A stretch of DNA of 64,000 nt, from positions 113,028-177,027 of the forward strand of contig CAKPOF010000003.1 in the NCBI GenBank assembly GCA_934169725.1, given 5' to 3'. Origin of the DNA: an uncultured Clostridia bacterium. Its GTDB lineage: Bacteria > Bacillota > Clostridia > TANB77 > CAG-508. The notes under the pieces were generated by a model, which made no database searches, was not told where the DNA came from, and worked only from the letters and a program-made list of their open reading frames with translations. Shown here piece after piece: positions 1-10,605 of the stretch (position 1 is the stretch's first letter; each line of letters starts with the position of its first letter). Made by a program: the position numbers and the translations under genes.

Positions 1-266
1 TGTCAGATGGAAAATTTGAAGCATTATTTATACGAAAACCAAAAAAACTTTCAGGATATTTTAGATTAATAAGTGATTTTAGAAATAAAGATTATATGTC
101 TAATAGAGATTTTGTTTATTTTAAAGCTAATAAAATTACTGTAACAACAGCACAAAAGGTAGATTGGACAATAGATGGCGAATTTGCAGGAAATATGAAT
201 TTTGCAAATATAGAAAATAAAAATAAAGCTATAGAATTAGTGGTATGTGATAAAGATAATAAATAA
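1..266 (+). CDS. Diacylglycerol/lipid kinase family protein, C-terminal fragment
   Basis: The open frame begins at base 3 and stops at 264-266, so only the last 87 residues are present and the gene runs off the left edge. The fragment ends with a beta-rich stretch containing VDWTIDGEFAG. A WTIDGE-type motif close to the C-terminus is typical of the YegS/BmrU/DgkB lipid kinase family, which phosphorylates diacylglycerol or related lipids at the membrane. The nucleotide-binding half is outside the window, so the substrate cannot be judged. The family call is an inference from a short tail. Confidence 0.6.
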   Translation, partial: SDGKFEALFIRKPKKLSGYFRLISDFRNKDYMSNRDFVYFKANKITVTTAQKVDWTIDGEFAGNMNFANIENKNKAIELVVCDKDNK

Positions 267-291
267 GTAGTATTTTTAAAAATTACAGTTT

Positions 292-443
292 GTTATATCA
301 TTTAATATTATATTGTTTTTTATACCTTGTGTGTCGCAATCTTTATAAAAAATAAAAATGAAGATTGCTCCAAATCGCACTCACTGTCGTTCGTTTGGTC
401 GCTTACGCGGTATTTCAAACAATATAATATTAAATGATATAAC
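292..443 (+). repeat. Palindromic intergenic element, copy 1
   Basis: Perfect 26-bp terminal inverted repeats (292-317 and 418-443) flank a core that includes a hairpin (gcaatctt at 336-343 pairing with aagattgc at 361-368) and a conserved tail with cgcactcac, gttcgttt and cgcttacgcggtattt. Other copies lie at 28876-29087 and 52541-52773, with a core-less relative at 60897-61013. It fills most of the 331-base gap between the lipid kinase and the glycosyltransferase. No ORF is present. A MITE-like element or a structured RNA would both fit. Confidence 0.8.
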
Positions 444-513
444 TAGTGAAAATCATATATCCATAAATAGTAATATAAAATAAAGAATTTATAATAAAAT
501 TTTATTAAAAAAG

Positions 514-542
514 TTGCAATATTTTGCCAATAATAGTATAAT
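514..542 (+). promoter_or_regulatory. Sigma-A-type promoter for the glycosyltransferase
   Basis: TTGCAA (514-519), a 17-base spacer and TATAAT (537-542) lie 56 bases before the start codon. The match is strong, but the transcription start is inferred. Confidence 0.6.
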
Positions 543-597
543 ATAAAAGGTAGCATAATAATATATAAGAAAATATTATTTAAAGAGAGGTAAAAAA

Positions 598-1860
598 ATG
601 GATTATTTATATATATTAAGAGAAGCTTTAGTATGGACTGTAACAATATTTTGGTTATACCAAGTAGTAGTTAGTTTATGTTCTTTAATAAAATTAAAAG
701 ATAAACCATTAAAAGTAAACAAAGATCACAGATTTATGGCAATTATACCTGCACATAATGAAGAAGCGGTAGTTGCTAATTTAGTAGAAAGTTTAAAAAA
801 TCAAACATATAATAAAGACTTATATGATATATATGTAATTGCTGATAATTGTACAGATAATACAGCAAAAGTAGCAAGAGATGCTGGAGCAATAGTATAT
901 GAAAGATTTGATGAAACTAAAAAAACAAAAGGATATGCATTAAATTGGTTTTTACAACAAAAAATCAAAGAAAATGCACCATATGATGCATTTTTCGTAT
1001 TTGATGCTGATAATATAGTAGACAAAAATTTCATAAAAAATATGAATAAAAAATTATGTCAAGGTGAAGATGTAGTACAAGGATATAGAGATATAAAAAA
1101 TCCTTCTGACAACTGGATTACAGCAGGATATGCAATATTCTATTGGCAAATGCATAGATTTTATCATTTAGCTAGATACAATATTGGATTATCACCATTA
1201 CTAAATGGTACAGGTTTTATGGTTAAATTTGATGTTATAAAACCACAAGGATGGGATACAGAAACTTTAACAGAAGATATAGAGTTTTCTTTAAAAAGAA
1301 TTATAAAAGGTAAAAAATTAGGTTGGGCAACAGATGCTATTGTTTATGATGAACAACCAACAGGATTTAGACAAAGTTGGTCACAAAGAAGCAGATGGAC
1401 AGTAGGACATATTCAATGTATAAAAAAATATACAAAGGATTTAGCAATTGCTGCAAAAGAAAATAAAAAAATGATTAATATAGATGGATTATTTTATATA
1501 GTAGGAAGTATTCCAATGTTTGTAATAACAATGTTATTATTATTTTCTAATTTTGTAATGTATAATTCATCAGCTATAACATCAGCAGAATTAATAAAAA
1601 ATATATTATTCTATTTACTTCCAACATTTGTATTACCAATATTTATAGGAATGTTTGCTATGTGGTTAGATGGAAGAAAAATTAAACCAATGGCAAAAGG
1701 ATTACTTTGTTATCCATTATTCCTATTAACATGGATATTTATCAATTTTAAATGTTTATTTATAAGAAATACTTCATGGGAAAAGATAGACCATGTAAGA
1801 AGCATAAAAATATCAGATGTTTCTGATGATGAAAATAAGACTGAAAAAGAATTAATTTAA
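598..1860 (+). CDS. Family 2 membrane glycosyltransferase
   Basis: This 420-residue protein has one N-terminal membrane segment, a cytoplasmic GT2 (GT-A) domain and about three C-terminal membrane segments. Catalytic signatures are visible: ADNCTDNTA near residue 82, the metal-binding FDADN near 139, TEDIE, and QRSRW, which is the QxxRW motif of processive synthases. It resembles the cellulose/hyaluronan/poly-GlcNAc synthase group, so it should polymerise or transfer a sugar from a UDP donor at the membrane. The start has a gagagg ribosome site. The next gene is a GT39-like transferase, so the pair may make an envelope glycan. The sugar and product are unknown. Confidence 0.85.
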   Translation: MDYLYILREALVWTVTIFWLYQVVVSLCSLIKLKDKPLKVNKDHRFMAIIPAHNEEAVVANLVESLKNQTYNKDLYDIYVIADNCTDNTAKVARDAGAIVYERFDETKKTKGYALNWFLQQKIKENAPYDAFFVFDADNIVDKNFIKNMNKKLCQGEDVVQGYRDIKNPSDNWITAGYAIFYWQMHRFYHLARYNIGLSPLLNGTGFMVKFDVIKPQGWDTETLTEDIEFSLKRIIKGKKLGWATDAIVYDEQPTGFRQSWSQRSRWTVGHIQCIKKYTKDLAIAAKENKKMINIDGLFYIVGSIPMFVITMLLLFSNFVMYNSSAITSAELIKNILFYLLPTFVLPIFIGMFAMWLDGRKIKPMAKGLLCYPLFLLTWIFINFKCLFIRNTSWEKIDHVRSIKISDVSDDENKTEKELI

Positions 1861-1870
1861 TATATATAAC

Positions 1871-1932
1871 ATATAAGTGGACGTTTAAACTGTTATTTCT
1901 TGAAATGACAATTCATAATGCTCCACTTATAT
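1871..1932 (+). other. Nested hairpin between two glycosyltransferase genes
   Basis: A perfect 11-bp inverted repeat (1871-1881 with 1922-1932) encloses a second stem (1891-1899 with 1902-1910, one G-U pair). It could be an attenuator or processing hairpin just upstream of the next gene. There is no U-run, so it is not a standard terminator. Confidence 0.4.
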
Positions 1933-1972
1933 TATTATGAGTAAGTTGAATTTGAAAGGGACGAATAAAAAT

Positions 1973-3490
1973 ATGGAAAAATTAAAAAAAATAAATAAAA
2001 AATATTTACATATAGCAATTATTATAATAGGAGTTATATTTTTATTTTTATCATCTTTTCATGAAGATATATGGTTTGATGAAAGTTATTCAGTTGCTAT
2101 AGCAAAACACAATTTTATAGATATTTGGCAAATAACTGGACATGATGTGCATCCACCTTTATATTATTGGATGTTACATATAGTATGGATGATTTTTGGA
2201 AATAATGTAATTGCATTTAGATTATTTTCAGTTTTAGCAATTGTATTATTGGGGATATTAGGATATACTCACATAAGAAAAGATTTTGGAGATAAAGCTG
2301 GTATTTTATTTTCTTACTTGGTGTATTTTTTACCAGTAATGTGTACATATAGTCAAGAAATAAGAATGTATTCATGGTCATGTTTATTAATAACACTTTT
2401 AGCAATATATGCATATAGATTATACAAAAAAATAAAAAACAAAGAAGAAAAAAATGTAAATAGAAATATAATATTGTTTGGTATACTTAGTATATTATCA
2501 TGTTATATTCACTACTACGCTTTAGTTTCAGCAGGTTTAATAAATTTTGTGTTATTAATATATATAATAAAAAATAGGAAAAATGTACCTCATATATTAA
2601 GAAACTTTTTGATTTTAGCTTTTGTACAAATAATTTTATATGTTCCATGGTTGATTTACCTAAAAGGTCAAGTATCTCATGTAGAAAGTGGTTTTTGGAT
2701 ATATTTGGGAATGAGTACATTAGTTGAAGTGCCTAGCTTCCAATTTAGAAGACAATTAGATACTAATTTTTCATTTGATCTAAATACAATAATTGCACTT
2801 GTTTCGGCTTTAGCTATGTATATATATATAGGTTTAAAAATGTATAAAGCTAAAAAAGAAAAAAGTGAAATGTTACCAGGTGTATTAGCTTGGGTTTTGT
2901 ATGTTGCAGTTATAGCATCTGTTTTAGTAGTGTCTCTAGTTATGAAACAATCAATATTGTTTGCAAGATACTTACTAGTTATTACTGGGTTATATATATT
3001 TGGAATAGCATTTTTTATGGCAAAAGAAAAGAAAAATTGGTTAATTATATTAATATGTTCAATAATATTGATTTTAGGATGTATTAGTAATATTACTAAC
3101 ATACAAATAAATTATGATAGTAGTAATATGAAACAAATAGAATATTTAAGAGAAAATATAAAACAAGATGACATTATAATATATTCTAATATTGGAAATG
3201 GTGGAGTAATAGCTGCATTTTTCCCAGAAAACAAGCAATATTTTTACAATGGTGAATATTGGGATGTAGAAGAAGCATATAAGGCTTATGGGCCAGCGAT
3301 GGAAACAATTTATAATTATGAAGATGTATTAAAAGATTATCATGGAAGAATATGGTTAATTGATTCAGAAGGTTGTGGATTGTATAATGAAATTCCGAAG
3401 GATGGATTAAAAACTATAGTAGAACCAACTGAATTTGTAACTAGATATCAAAATTACATATATACAATTGTATTGTTAGAAAAAGAATAA
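1973..3490 (+). CDS. GT39/ArnT-like polytopic glycosyltransferase
   Basis: The protein is about 505 residues and very hydrophobic, with roughly ten or more membrane segments. Near the N-terminus it has WFDESYSVA followed by HDVHPPLYYWMLH. This is the acidic first-loop signature and HPPLYY motif of the PMT_2 (GT39/GT83-like) family, which uses polyprenyl-phosphate sugars on the outer face of the membrane. A C-terminal extracytoplasmic domain follows. The upstream ATG at 1937 has no ribosome site, whereas gaaaggg at 1954-1960 serves the ATG at 1973. Together with the upstream GT2 it suggests a flippase/transferase-type pathway for glycan or protein modification. The acceptor is unknown. Confidence 0.8.
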   Translation: MEKLKKINKKYLHIAIIIIGVIFLFLSSFHEDIWFDESYSVAIAKHNFIDIWQITGHDVHPPLYYWMLHIVWMIFGNNVIAFRLFSVLAIVLLGILGYTHIRKDFGDKAGILFSYLVYFLPVMCTYSQEIRMYSWSCLLITLLAIYAYRLYKKIKNKEEKNVNRNIILFGILSILSCYIHYYALVSAGLINFVLLIYIIKNRKNVPHILRNFLILAFVQIILYVPWLIYLKGQVSHVESGFWIYLGMSTLVEVPSFQFRRQLDTNFSFDLNTIIALVSALAMYIYIGLKMYKAKKEKSEMLPGVLAWVLYVAVIASVLVVSLVMKQSILFARYLLVITGLYIFGIAFFMAKEKKNWLIILICSIILILGCISNITNIQINYDSSNMKQIEYLRENIKQDDIIIYSNIGNGGVIAAFFPENKQYFYNGEYWDVEEAYKAYGPAMETIYNYEDVLKDYHGRIWLIDSEGCGLYNEIPKDGLKTIVEPTEFVTRYQNYIYTIVLLEKE

Positions 3491-3509
3491 TAAAAGGATA
3501 CATAAGAAT

Positions 3510-4862
3510 ATGAATAATAAGATAGATATAAAAAAAAGCATATCTAATTTAATATTTACAATAATTTTATTTTTAGCGTTATATTTTGCGTATAGATTTT
3601 ATCAAATTCATAATTTTAATGAATTTATTAGAAGTGAAGCAAATATGGGATGTACAGAATTTAAAAGAGATAACAAAGAAAAATATTCAAAAATGAAGAG
3701 TTATGAAATTAATTCAAACGATTTTAATGATGCCATGTTTTCTAAAGATATACAAGTAGAAAGAGATACACCATATAAAGTATCTTGTATGGTAAAAACG
3801 AAGAATGTAATAGGAGATAAAGATACATCAGATATAGGTGCTCAAATTTCAATAAGTGATACTACTGAGAGATCAATATCTGTAAAAGGAGATAGTGAGT
3901 GGCAAAAAATTGAATTGATATTTAATTCAAAAAATAGAACAAGTGTAAATATAGCATTTCGCTTAGGAGGAAGTGATGGATATGCTAAGGGAAATGCATG
4001 GTTTTCTGACTTTTCTATAGAACAAGGAGAAAAAGATGATAATAATAACTGGAAATTTGCATGTTTAATATTTGACAATACAAGTGTAACTATAAATAAT
4101 AATCCAGTTGATATACAAATTACAAGTAATGATATTGTAGATATAAAAAATACAATAAATAGGTTTGAAAAATCATGTAATACTTTATCAGAAAATAAAA
4201 TGACTGCTGATTGTGATATATATGAAATACAAGATCCAATCACATCTTTATCATATGATGATCAATTTGGATATTATGTTTCACCAGAAGATATTGAAAA
4301 ACAAATAAATAATGTTATAAATAAAAATGATTATGATCATATTTTTGCAATTATAAGATTAGGAAATGATGAACACAAAGATGATATTGAAATAAAAGAT
4401 TGGATAGGTCTTGGGTCTATGGATTATTACGGTGTAGGATTTTCTAATATTAGATTGCCAAACAGTTCAAAAAGTTATATATATAAATATAATACTAGGG
4501 TTAACCAATTTCCAGAGGAAGTTTTTTTACATGAATTTTTACATTCTTTAGAAAGAACGGCTAAAGAATATGGTTATCAAATTCCAGAACTACATGGATA
4601 TAAAGAATATGGATATCAAAATGAAGTTATTATTGGGCAAAAAAAATGGTATACAGATTATATGAATAAAAATATAAAAACAGCTGATGGATATACAGGC
4701 TTGCCAAATGAAATATATACTATGAAACCAGCCAAAAAGTCTAATTTTGATTTTCCAATAGCATTAGATGTTTATGAAGAACCGCAAAACGTTATAGAAG
4801 AAATAAGAGGAATATTTGGTAATTTATTTAGAAATGCAAAAATCATAATTGGAAAAATATAA
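3510..4862 (+). CDS. Exported protein with carbohydrate-binding-like domain and HExxH motif
   Basis: This 450-residue protein has an N-terminal membrane anchor (residues 13-30). A beta-rich region around 60-170 ends in GSDGYAKGNAWFSDFSIEQG, which resembles CBM/galactose-binding-like folds. The C-terminal half has HEFLHSLERTAKEYGY at about residue 341. HExxH is the zinc-binding signature of metallopeptidases, and the following E in LERT could be part of the site, but no third ligand can be fixed. The gene begins 20 bases after the GT39-like gene with an aaagga site and is probably co-transcribed with it. It may process or bind a surface glycoprotein. Protease activity is inferred from the motif alone. 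Confidence 0.6.
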   Translation: MNNKIDIKKSISNLIFTIILFLALYFAYRFYQIHNFNEFIRSEANMGCTEFKRDNKEKYSKMKSYEINSNDFNDAMFSKDIQVERDTPYKVSCMVKTKNVIGDKDTSDIGAQISISDTTERSISVKGDSEWQKIELIFNSKNRTSVNIAFRLGGSDGYAKGNAWFSDFSIEQGEKDDNNNWKFACLIFDNTSVTINNNPVDIQITSNDIVDIKNTINRFEKSCNTLSENKMTADCDIYEIQDPITSLSYDDQFGYYVSPEDIEKQINNVINKNDYDHIFAIIRLGNDEHKDDIEIKDWIGLGSMDYYGVGFSNIRLPNSSKSYIYKYNTRVNQFPEEVFLHEFLHSLERTAKEYGYQIPELHGYKEYGYQNEVIIGQKKWYTDYMNKNIKTADGYTGLPNEIYTMKPAKKSNFDFPIALDVYEEPQNVIEEIRGIFGNLFRNAKIIIGKI

Positions 4863-4880
4863 AAATAAGGAGCAAATAAA

Positions 4881-5903
4881 TTGAAAGTATCAGAGTTTAA
4901 TTATAATTTACCAGAAGAATTAATAGCACAAACACCATTAGAAAAAAGAGATGAATCAAGATTAATGGTTTTAGATAGAGAAAAACAAACAATAGAAAAT
5001 AAAACATTTAAAGATATAATAGATTATTTAGAACCAGGAGATTGTTTAGTAAGAAATAATACAAAAGTTATACCAGCAAGAATATATGGAAAAAAAGAAA
5101 CAGGAGCAAATGTAGAATTTTTATTACTAAATAATATAGAAGGTGATATTTGGGAGAGTATTGTTAGACCTGGAAATAAATTACATGTAGGAACAAAAGT
5201 AATATTTGGAGACGGACTATTAACTGCAGAGATTTTAGAAATCATGCCAGGAGGAACAAGAAAGGTTAAATTTTTCTATGAAGGGATATTTAATGAAATA
5301 TTGGATCAAATAGGATTAATGCCACTACCTCCATATATTCATGAAGAATTAAAGGACAGGGATAGATATCAAACTGTTTATGCAAAATATAAAGGATCAG
5401 CAGCAGCTCCTACTGCAGGATTACATTTTACACCAGAATTATTAAAAAAAATAGAAGAAAAAGGTGTAAAAATTGCTAATGTAACATTACATGTTGGAAT
5501 TGGTACATTTAGACCAGTAAAGGAAGATACAGTAGAAAAACATGAAATGCATACAGAACATTTTTATATAAAACAAGAAGATGTTGAAAAAATAAATGGA
5601 ACAAAATTAAATGGAAAAAAAGTAATAGCAGTAGGTACAACATCATGTAGAGTTTTAGAAACAATAGCAGATGAAAAAGGGTTAGTAAAAGTAACAGAAG
5701 GAGATACAAAGATATTTATTTATCCAGGATATAAATTTAAATGTTTAGATGGACTAATAACAAATTTTCATTTACCACAATCAACTTTATTAATGTTAGT
5801 ATCTGCTTTAGCAGGTAAAGAATATATTATGAAAGCATATAATCAAGCAGTAAAAGAAAAATATAGATTTTTTAGCTTTGGAGATGCAATGTTTATTAAA
5901 TAA
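4881..5903 (+). CDS. queA: S-adenosylmethionine:tRNA ribosyltransferase-isomerase
   Basis: QueA transfers and isomerises the ribosyl part of SAM onto preQ1-modified tRNA to give epoxyqueuosine. The 340-residue length is normal for the family. Hallmarks include the opening [44 protein letters not shown], and the ending FGDAMFI. Translation starts at a TTG at 4881, preceded by aaggagc. The upstream gene ends only 18 bases before it, so read-through is likely. tgt follows after 15 bases, and queA-tgt is a common pairing because both act on the same tRNA guanine-34. There is no sign of a preQ1 riboswitch. Confidence 0.97.
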   Translation: MKVSEFNYNLPEELIAQTPLEKRDESRLMVLDREKQTIENKTFKDIIDYLEPGDCLVRNNTKVIPARIYGKKETGANVEFLLLNNIEGDIWESIVRPGNKLHVGTKVIFGDGLLTAEILEIMPGGTRKVKFFYEGIFNEILDQIGLMPLPPYIHEELKDRDRYQTVYAKYKGSAAAPTAGLHFTPELLKKIEEKGVKIANVTLHVGIGTFRPVKEDTVEKHEMHTEHFYIKQEDVEKINGTKLNGKKVIAVGTTSCRVLETIADEKGLVKVTEGDTKIFIYPGYKFKCLDGLITNFHLPQSTLLMLVSALAGKEYIMKAYNQAVKEKYRFFSFGDAMFIK

Positions 5904-5915
5904 TGAAAGGAATAG

Positions 5916-7043
<1,128 letters not shown>

Positions 7044-7054
7044 GGGGATTACAA

Positions 7055-8596
7055 ATGAATTTATTGGATGAAGATTTTCAAGATAAAAAAGAAACAGGAA
7101 ATAAAAAAATATTGAGAGTTGTATTAGTTTTGATAATATTAATAGTATTTTCAATTATTGGAATAATTAGTTATTTAATGTATTTAGAAAGTACAAACTT
7201 AAAAGTTTCATTAAATGATCAAATAAATAACGATGTAAAAAATTTAATAGTATTTGAGCAAGATGGAAGTATATATTTGCCGGTAAGAGCAATGTCATCA
7301 TTTTTAGGGTATAATTGTTATAATGGTGAATATTCAAATAAATCAGAAGAAAGCAGTAAATGTTATGTACAATGTGAAGGTGAAATAGCAAATTTAGTTT
7401 TAAATTCTAATAAAATTTATAAATTAAATTTAGAGGAATCAGATGATAACTACACATATATTTTTATGGATAAACCAGTAAAAGCTATTAATGGAGAACT
7501 ATATGTAACTGCAGATGGATTTGAAAAAGTTTTTAATACAAGTTTTAATTATGATAAAGATAAAAATAGAATTTCTATGTATACAACAAATTATTTGGTA
7601 AGTATATACGAAAATAAAGTTTTAGATTATGGATATACAAAATTAAGTGATAAATTTGAAAATACTAAAACAGCTATAAAAGATATGCTTGTAGTAACAA
7701 ATGACAAGGCATTTGGAGTTGTGAATGCAACAGATGGTACAGAAATTTTAGAGTGTAAATATGATGATATAAAATATCAAGAAACAACAGGAGATTTTAT
7801 AGTATCTAGTGATGGAAAATATGGTATTATTGGTGCAGATAAAAAAACAAAGATAAATTTAGCATATGATGAAATTAAATTGATGGATTATGAAGAAGGA
7901 CAAAACTCAGGATTATATGTAGTAAAAAGAAACAATAAATATGGAGTTATAGACTTTAAAGGAAATGATAAAATATATGCAGAAAATGATCAAATTGGTG
8001 TAGATATATCAAAATTTGAAGAGAATGATTTAAAATCTGGATATGTTTTAGTAGATAATTTAATACCAGTTAAGAAAAATGATAAATGGGGATTATTTGA
8101 TAAAAGTGGTAAAAAAATAGTTGATTTTGAATATGATGATTTAGGATATATAGCAAATAATAATAAAGATGCAACAAATTTATTGGTTATACCTAATTAT
8201 AATGTAATAGTAGCTTGTTTAGATGGAAGATATACATTATTAAATGCTTCTGGGGAACAACCATTTAAAGCATTTGTTGATGATATATATATGACAATAA
8301 GTGGTGGCGTAAAACATTATACTATGATAGCAAATAATAAATCTTATGATGTAGAAGAATATTTAGATAAATTAGGAGTAAGAACAACTAAAAACAGTAG
8401 TAATCAATCAAAAAATAACACCAATACAAATAATAATACAGAAAGCAATACAACAAATACAAACGAACAACAAGCAGATGAAAACAGCGAAGATAATAAT
8501 AATCAAGATCAAAATGATAACCAAGAACAAAATAACAATGAAGACAATAATGATCAAGAAAACAATCAAGATAATCAATCAGATGAAGAGGAATAA
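7055..8596 (+). CDS. Membrane-anchored WG-repeat protein with copper-amine-oxidase-N-like domain
   Basis: This 513-residue protein has a short cytoplasmic N-terminus, one membrane segment (about residues 24-46) and a long outer part. DGSIYLPVRAMSSFLGYN near residue 70 resembles the 'copper amine oxidase N-terminal' repeat found in many clostridial wall proteins. Several WG-type repeats follow (KYGIIGADKK, KYGVIDFKGN, KWGLFDKSGKK). The last 75 residues are a low-complexity N/D/Q/E tail. The function is unknown; it is probably a surface or scaffold protein. It is the last gene before a strong terminator, 12 bases after tgt. Confidence 0.75.
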   Translation: MNLLDEDFQDKKETGNKKILRVVLVLIILIVFSIIGIISYLMYLESTNLKVSLNDQINNDVKNLIVFEQDGSIYLPVRAMSSFLGYNCYNGEYSNKSEESSKCYVQCEGEIANLVLNSNKIYKLNLEESDDNYTYIFMDKPVKAINGELYVTADGFEKVFNTSFNYDKDKNRISMYTTNYLVSIYENKVLDYGYTKLSDKFENTKTAIKDMLVVTNDKAFGVVNATDGTEILECKYDDIKYQETTGDFIVSSDGKYGIIGADKKTKINLAYDEIKLMDYEEGQNSGLYVVKRNNKYGVIDFKGNDKIYAENDQIGVDISKFEENDLKSGYVLVDNLIPVKKNDKWGLFDKSGKKIVDFEYDDLGYIANNNKDATNLLVIPNYNVIVACLDGRYTLLNASGEQPFKAFVDDIYMTISGGVKHYTMIANNKSYDVEEYLDKLGVRTTKNSSNQSKNNTNTNNNTESNTTNTNEQQADENSEDNNNQDQNDNQEQNNNEDNNDQENNQDNQSDEEE

Positions 8597-8601
8597 GAAC
8601 A

Positions 8602-8635
8602 AAGAATACTTGGGGGTAACAAGTATTCTTTTTTT
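8602..8635 (+). terminator. Rho-independent terminator after the queA-tgt operon
   Basis: An 11-bp perfect stem (8602-8612 with 8620-8630) is followed directly by a run of seven T. Confidence 0.93.
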
Positions 8636-8722
8636 GACCAGTCATACTAATAGAAAAAAATAAAAAAATAGTATATAAATATATAGAGGAAAAATTATAT
8701 ATTAACTAGAAAGAGGTATATA

Positions 8723-9649
8723 ATGTGTAATATAAAAATTATAGAAAATGGAATATATCTTCCTAAAAAACAAGTAAAAAACAATGAATTAGAAAAATAT
8801 TTAAATTTAGAAAATGGATATATAGAAAAAAGAACAGGAATAAAGCAAAGATATTATAGTATTGAAGAATCAATAGAAGATATGGCTCTAAATGCTGTAA
8901 ACAATATAAAAAATATTTTAAAAGAAAAAGATAGTATTGGTCTTATAATAACAGCAACGACAAGTACAGATAAGATAATGCCTGGAATTTCAAACTATAT
9001 TCAAAAAAAGTTAGATATAAAATCATGTATATGTTTAGATATATTAGCAGGATGTAGTGGATATATAAATGCTTTTGATATTGCTAAACTATATATAACT
9101 TCAGGGAAAGTAGATAAAGCATTAGTGATTGGAGTAGATAAATTATCACAAGTAATTGATAAAGATGATATTGGAACAGCAATTGTTTTATCAGATGGTG
9201 CAGGTGCAACACTTCTAGGGAAGATTGATGAAGAAAAAGAATACAAAGTAAATATTACAGCAACAGGAAAAGGAAATGAAATTTTAACATACAATTATGG
9301 TGAAAATCTATATATGAATGGTAAAGAAGTATATAAATATGCAGTCACAAAAACAATAGAAAATATAAAAGAGTTATTAAAAAATTCAAATTTAAAGCTT
9401 GAGGATATAAAATATATAATTCCACATCAGTCAAATTTAAAAATAATAAAATCAATAGCTTCGAGATTGCATATTGAATTAAACAAAATGTATATAGATA
9501 TAGAAAATAATGGAAATACATTTTGTGCAAGTATACCAATTGCTTTATATGATATAAATAAAGAAAATCTAATACAAAAAGGTGATAAGATAATTTTTTT
9601 AGGTTACGGCGGAGGATTAAATACAGGAAGTATATTAATTGAATTTTAA
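8723..9649 (+). CDS. fabH: 3-oxoacyl-ACP synthase III
   Basis: FabH condenses acetyl-CoA with malonyl-ACP to start fatty acid synthesis. The 308-residue protein has the Cys-His-Asn triad: LAGCSGY (Cys near 110), IPHQSNLKII (His near 237) and NNGNTFCASIP (Asn near 267). The C-terminal GGGLNTGSILIEF matches the family. It opens the fab operon and is preceded by agaaagagg. No FapR or FabT regulator gene, often found beside this operon in other Firmicutes, is present. Confidence 0.94.
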   Translation: MCNIKIIENGIYLPKKQVKNNELEKYLNLENGYIEKRTGIKQRYYSIEESIEDMALNAVNNIKNILKEKDSIGLIITATTSTDKIMPGISNYIQKKLDIKSCICLDILAGCSGYINAFDIAKLYITSGKVDKALVIGVDKLSQVIDKDDIGTAIVLSDGAGATLLGKIDEEKEYKVNITATGKGNEILTYNYGENLYMNGKEVYKYAVTKTIENIKELLKNSNLKLEDIKYIIPHQSNLKIIKSIASRLHIELNKMYIDIENNGNTFCASIPIALYDINKENLIQKGDKIIFLGYGGGLNTGSILIEF

Positions 9650-9665
9650 GAAAGGAAAATAAAAA

Positions 9666-10604
9666 ATGAAAAGAGTATTTTTATTCCCTGGTCAAGGGGC
9701 ACAAGTTGTAGGAATGGGAAAAGATATATATGAAAAATATGAAGAAGCAAGAAAAATATATGACAAAGCTTCTGAAATATCAGGGATAGATGTGAAAAAA
9801 ATTTGTTTTGATGGACCAGAAGAAGAATTAAATAAAACAGAAAATACACAAATAGCAATATTAACAACAAGCTTAGCAATATTGGAAGTTTTAAAGTCAA
9901 AAAATATAAATGCAGAAATAGCTACAGGACTAAGTTTAGGTGAATATGGTGCATTGATATATTCTGGCATAATAAGTTTTGAAGATGGAATAAAATTGAT
10001 ACAAAAAAGAGGATATTATATGGGAAATATGTTACCAAAGGAAAAATATTCTATGGCAGCTGTAATAGGGTTAGATTCAAAAAAGATTGAAAAAGTTTGC
10101 GATGAAATTTCAAAACAAGATTTATTTATAGCAATAGCAAATTATAATTATAGTAAACAAACAGTTATATCAGGAGAAGAAAAAGCAATAAATATTGCGA
10201 TGGAAAAATTAAAAACATCTGGAGCTAAAAGAGTGATAAAATTAAATACAAGTGGACCATTTCATACAATAAAATTAGAAAAAGCTAGAATTCAATATGA
10301 AAAGGAATTAGAAAAAGTTAAATTTAATTTAAATACTAAGATAAAAGTAATAAAAAATATAGATGGTACATATTATGACATAAATGATAACATTAAGAAA
10401 ATTTTATCGAAACATATAGTTAGTCCTGTTAGATTTGATAAAACAATAGAATTGCTAAAAGAAGCAAAAGCAGAAGAATATGTTGAGATTGGACCAGGAA
10501 AAACCTTAACAGGATTTATAAAAAAAGAAAATAAAGAAGCAAACGTTGTAAATATAAACAATGTTGAAAGTTTGGAAAATTATTTAGAAAAAGGATTGGT
10601 GTAA
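9666..10604 (+). CDS. fabD: Malonyl-CoA:ACP transacylase
   Basis: FabD loads malonyl groups onto acyl carrier protein. It is 312 residues with the N-terminal FLFPGQGAQVVGMGKD, the nucleophile motif GLSLGEYGAL (Ser near 90), and SGPFHT carrying the catalytic His. The GLSLG form replaces the commoner GHSLG. It lies 16 bases after fabH. In many clostridial operons acpP and fabK sit between these two genes, but both are absent here. Confidence 0.94.
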   Translation: MKRVFLFPGQGAQVVGMGKDIYEKYEEARKIYDKASEISGIDVKKICFDGPEEELNKTENTQIAILTTSLAILEVLKSKNINAEIATGLSLGEYGALIYSGIISFEDGIKLIQKRGYYMGNMLPKEKYSMAAVIGLDSKKIEKVCDEISKQDLFIAIANYNYSKQTVISGEEKAINIAMEKLKTSGAKRVIKLNTSGPFHTIKLEKARIQYEKELEKVKFNLNTKIKVIKNIDGTYYDINDNIKKILSKHIVSPVRFDKTIELLKEAKAEEYVEIGPGKTLTGFIKKENKEANVVNINNVESLENYLEKGLV

Positions 10605-10605
10605 A

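Noticed and set aside
801..1034. Minus-strand frame inside the GT2 gene
   Set aside because: It lies fully opposite a strong GT2 gene, has no ribosome site and gives low-complexity sequence, as expected in AT-rich DNA.
2677..3102. 141-codon minus-strand frame inside the GT39-like gene
   Set aside because: It mirrors hydrophobic codons on the other strand and shows no start site or family motif.
8630..8660. FapR-like box upstream of fabH
   Set aside because: A ccagtcatactaat stretch only loosely recalls the FapR consensus, and a similar agtcagtcata after fabZ may be chance; no regulator gene is near.
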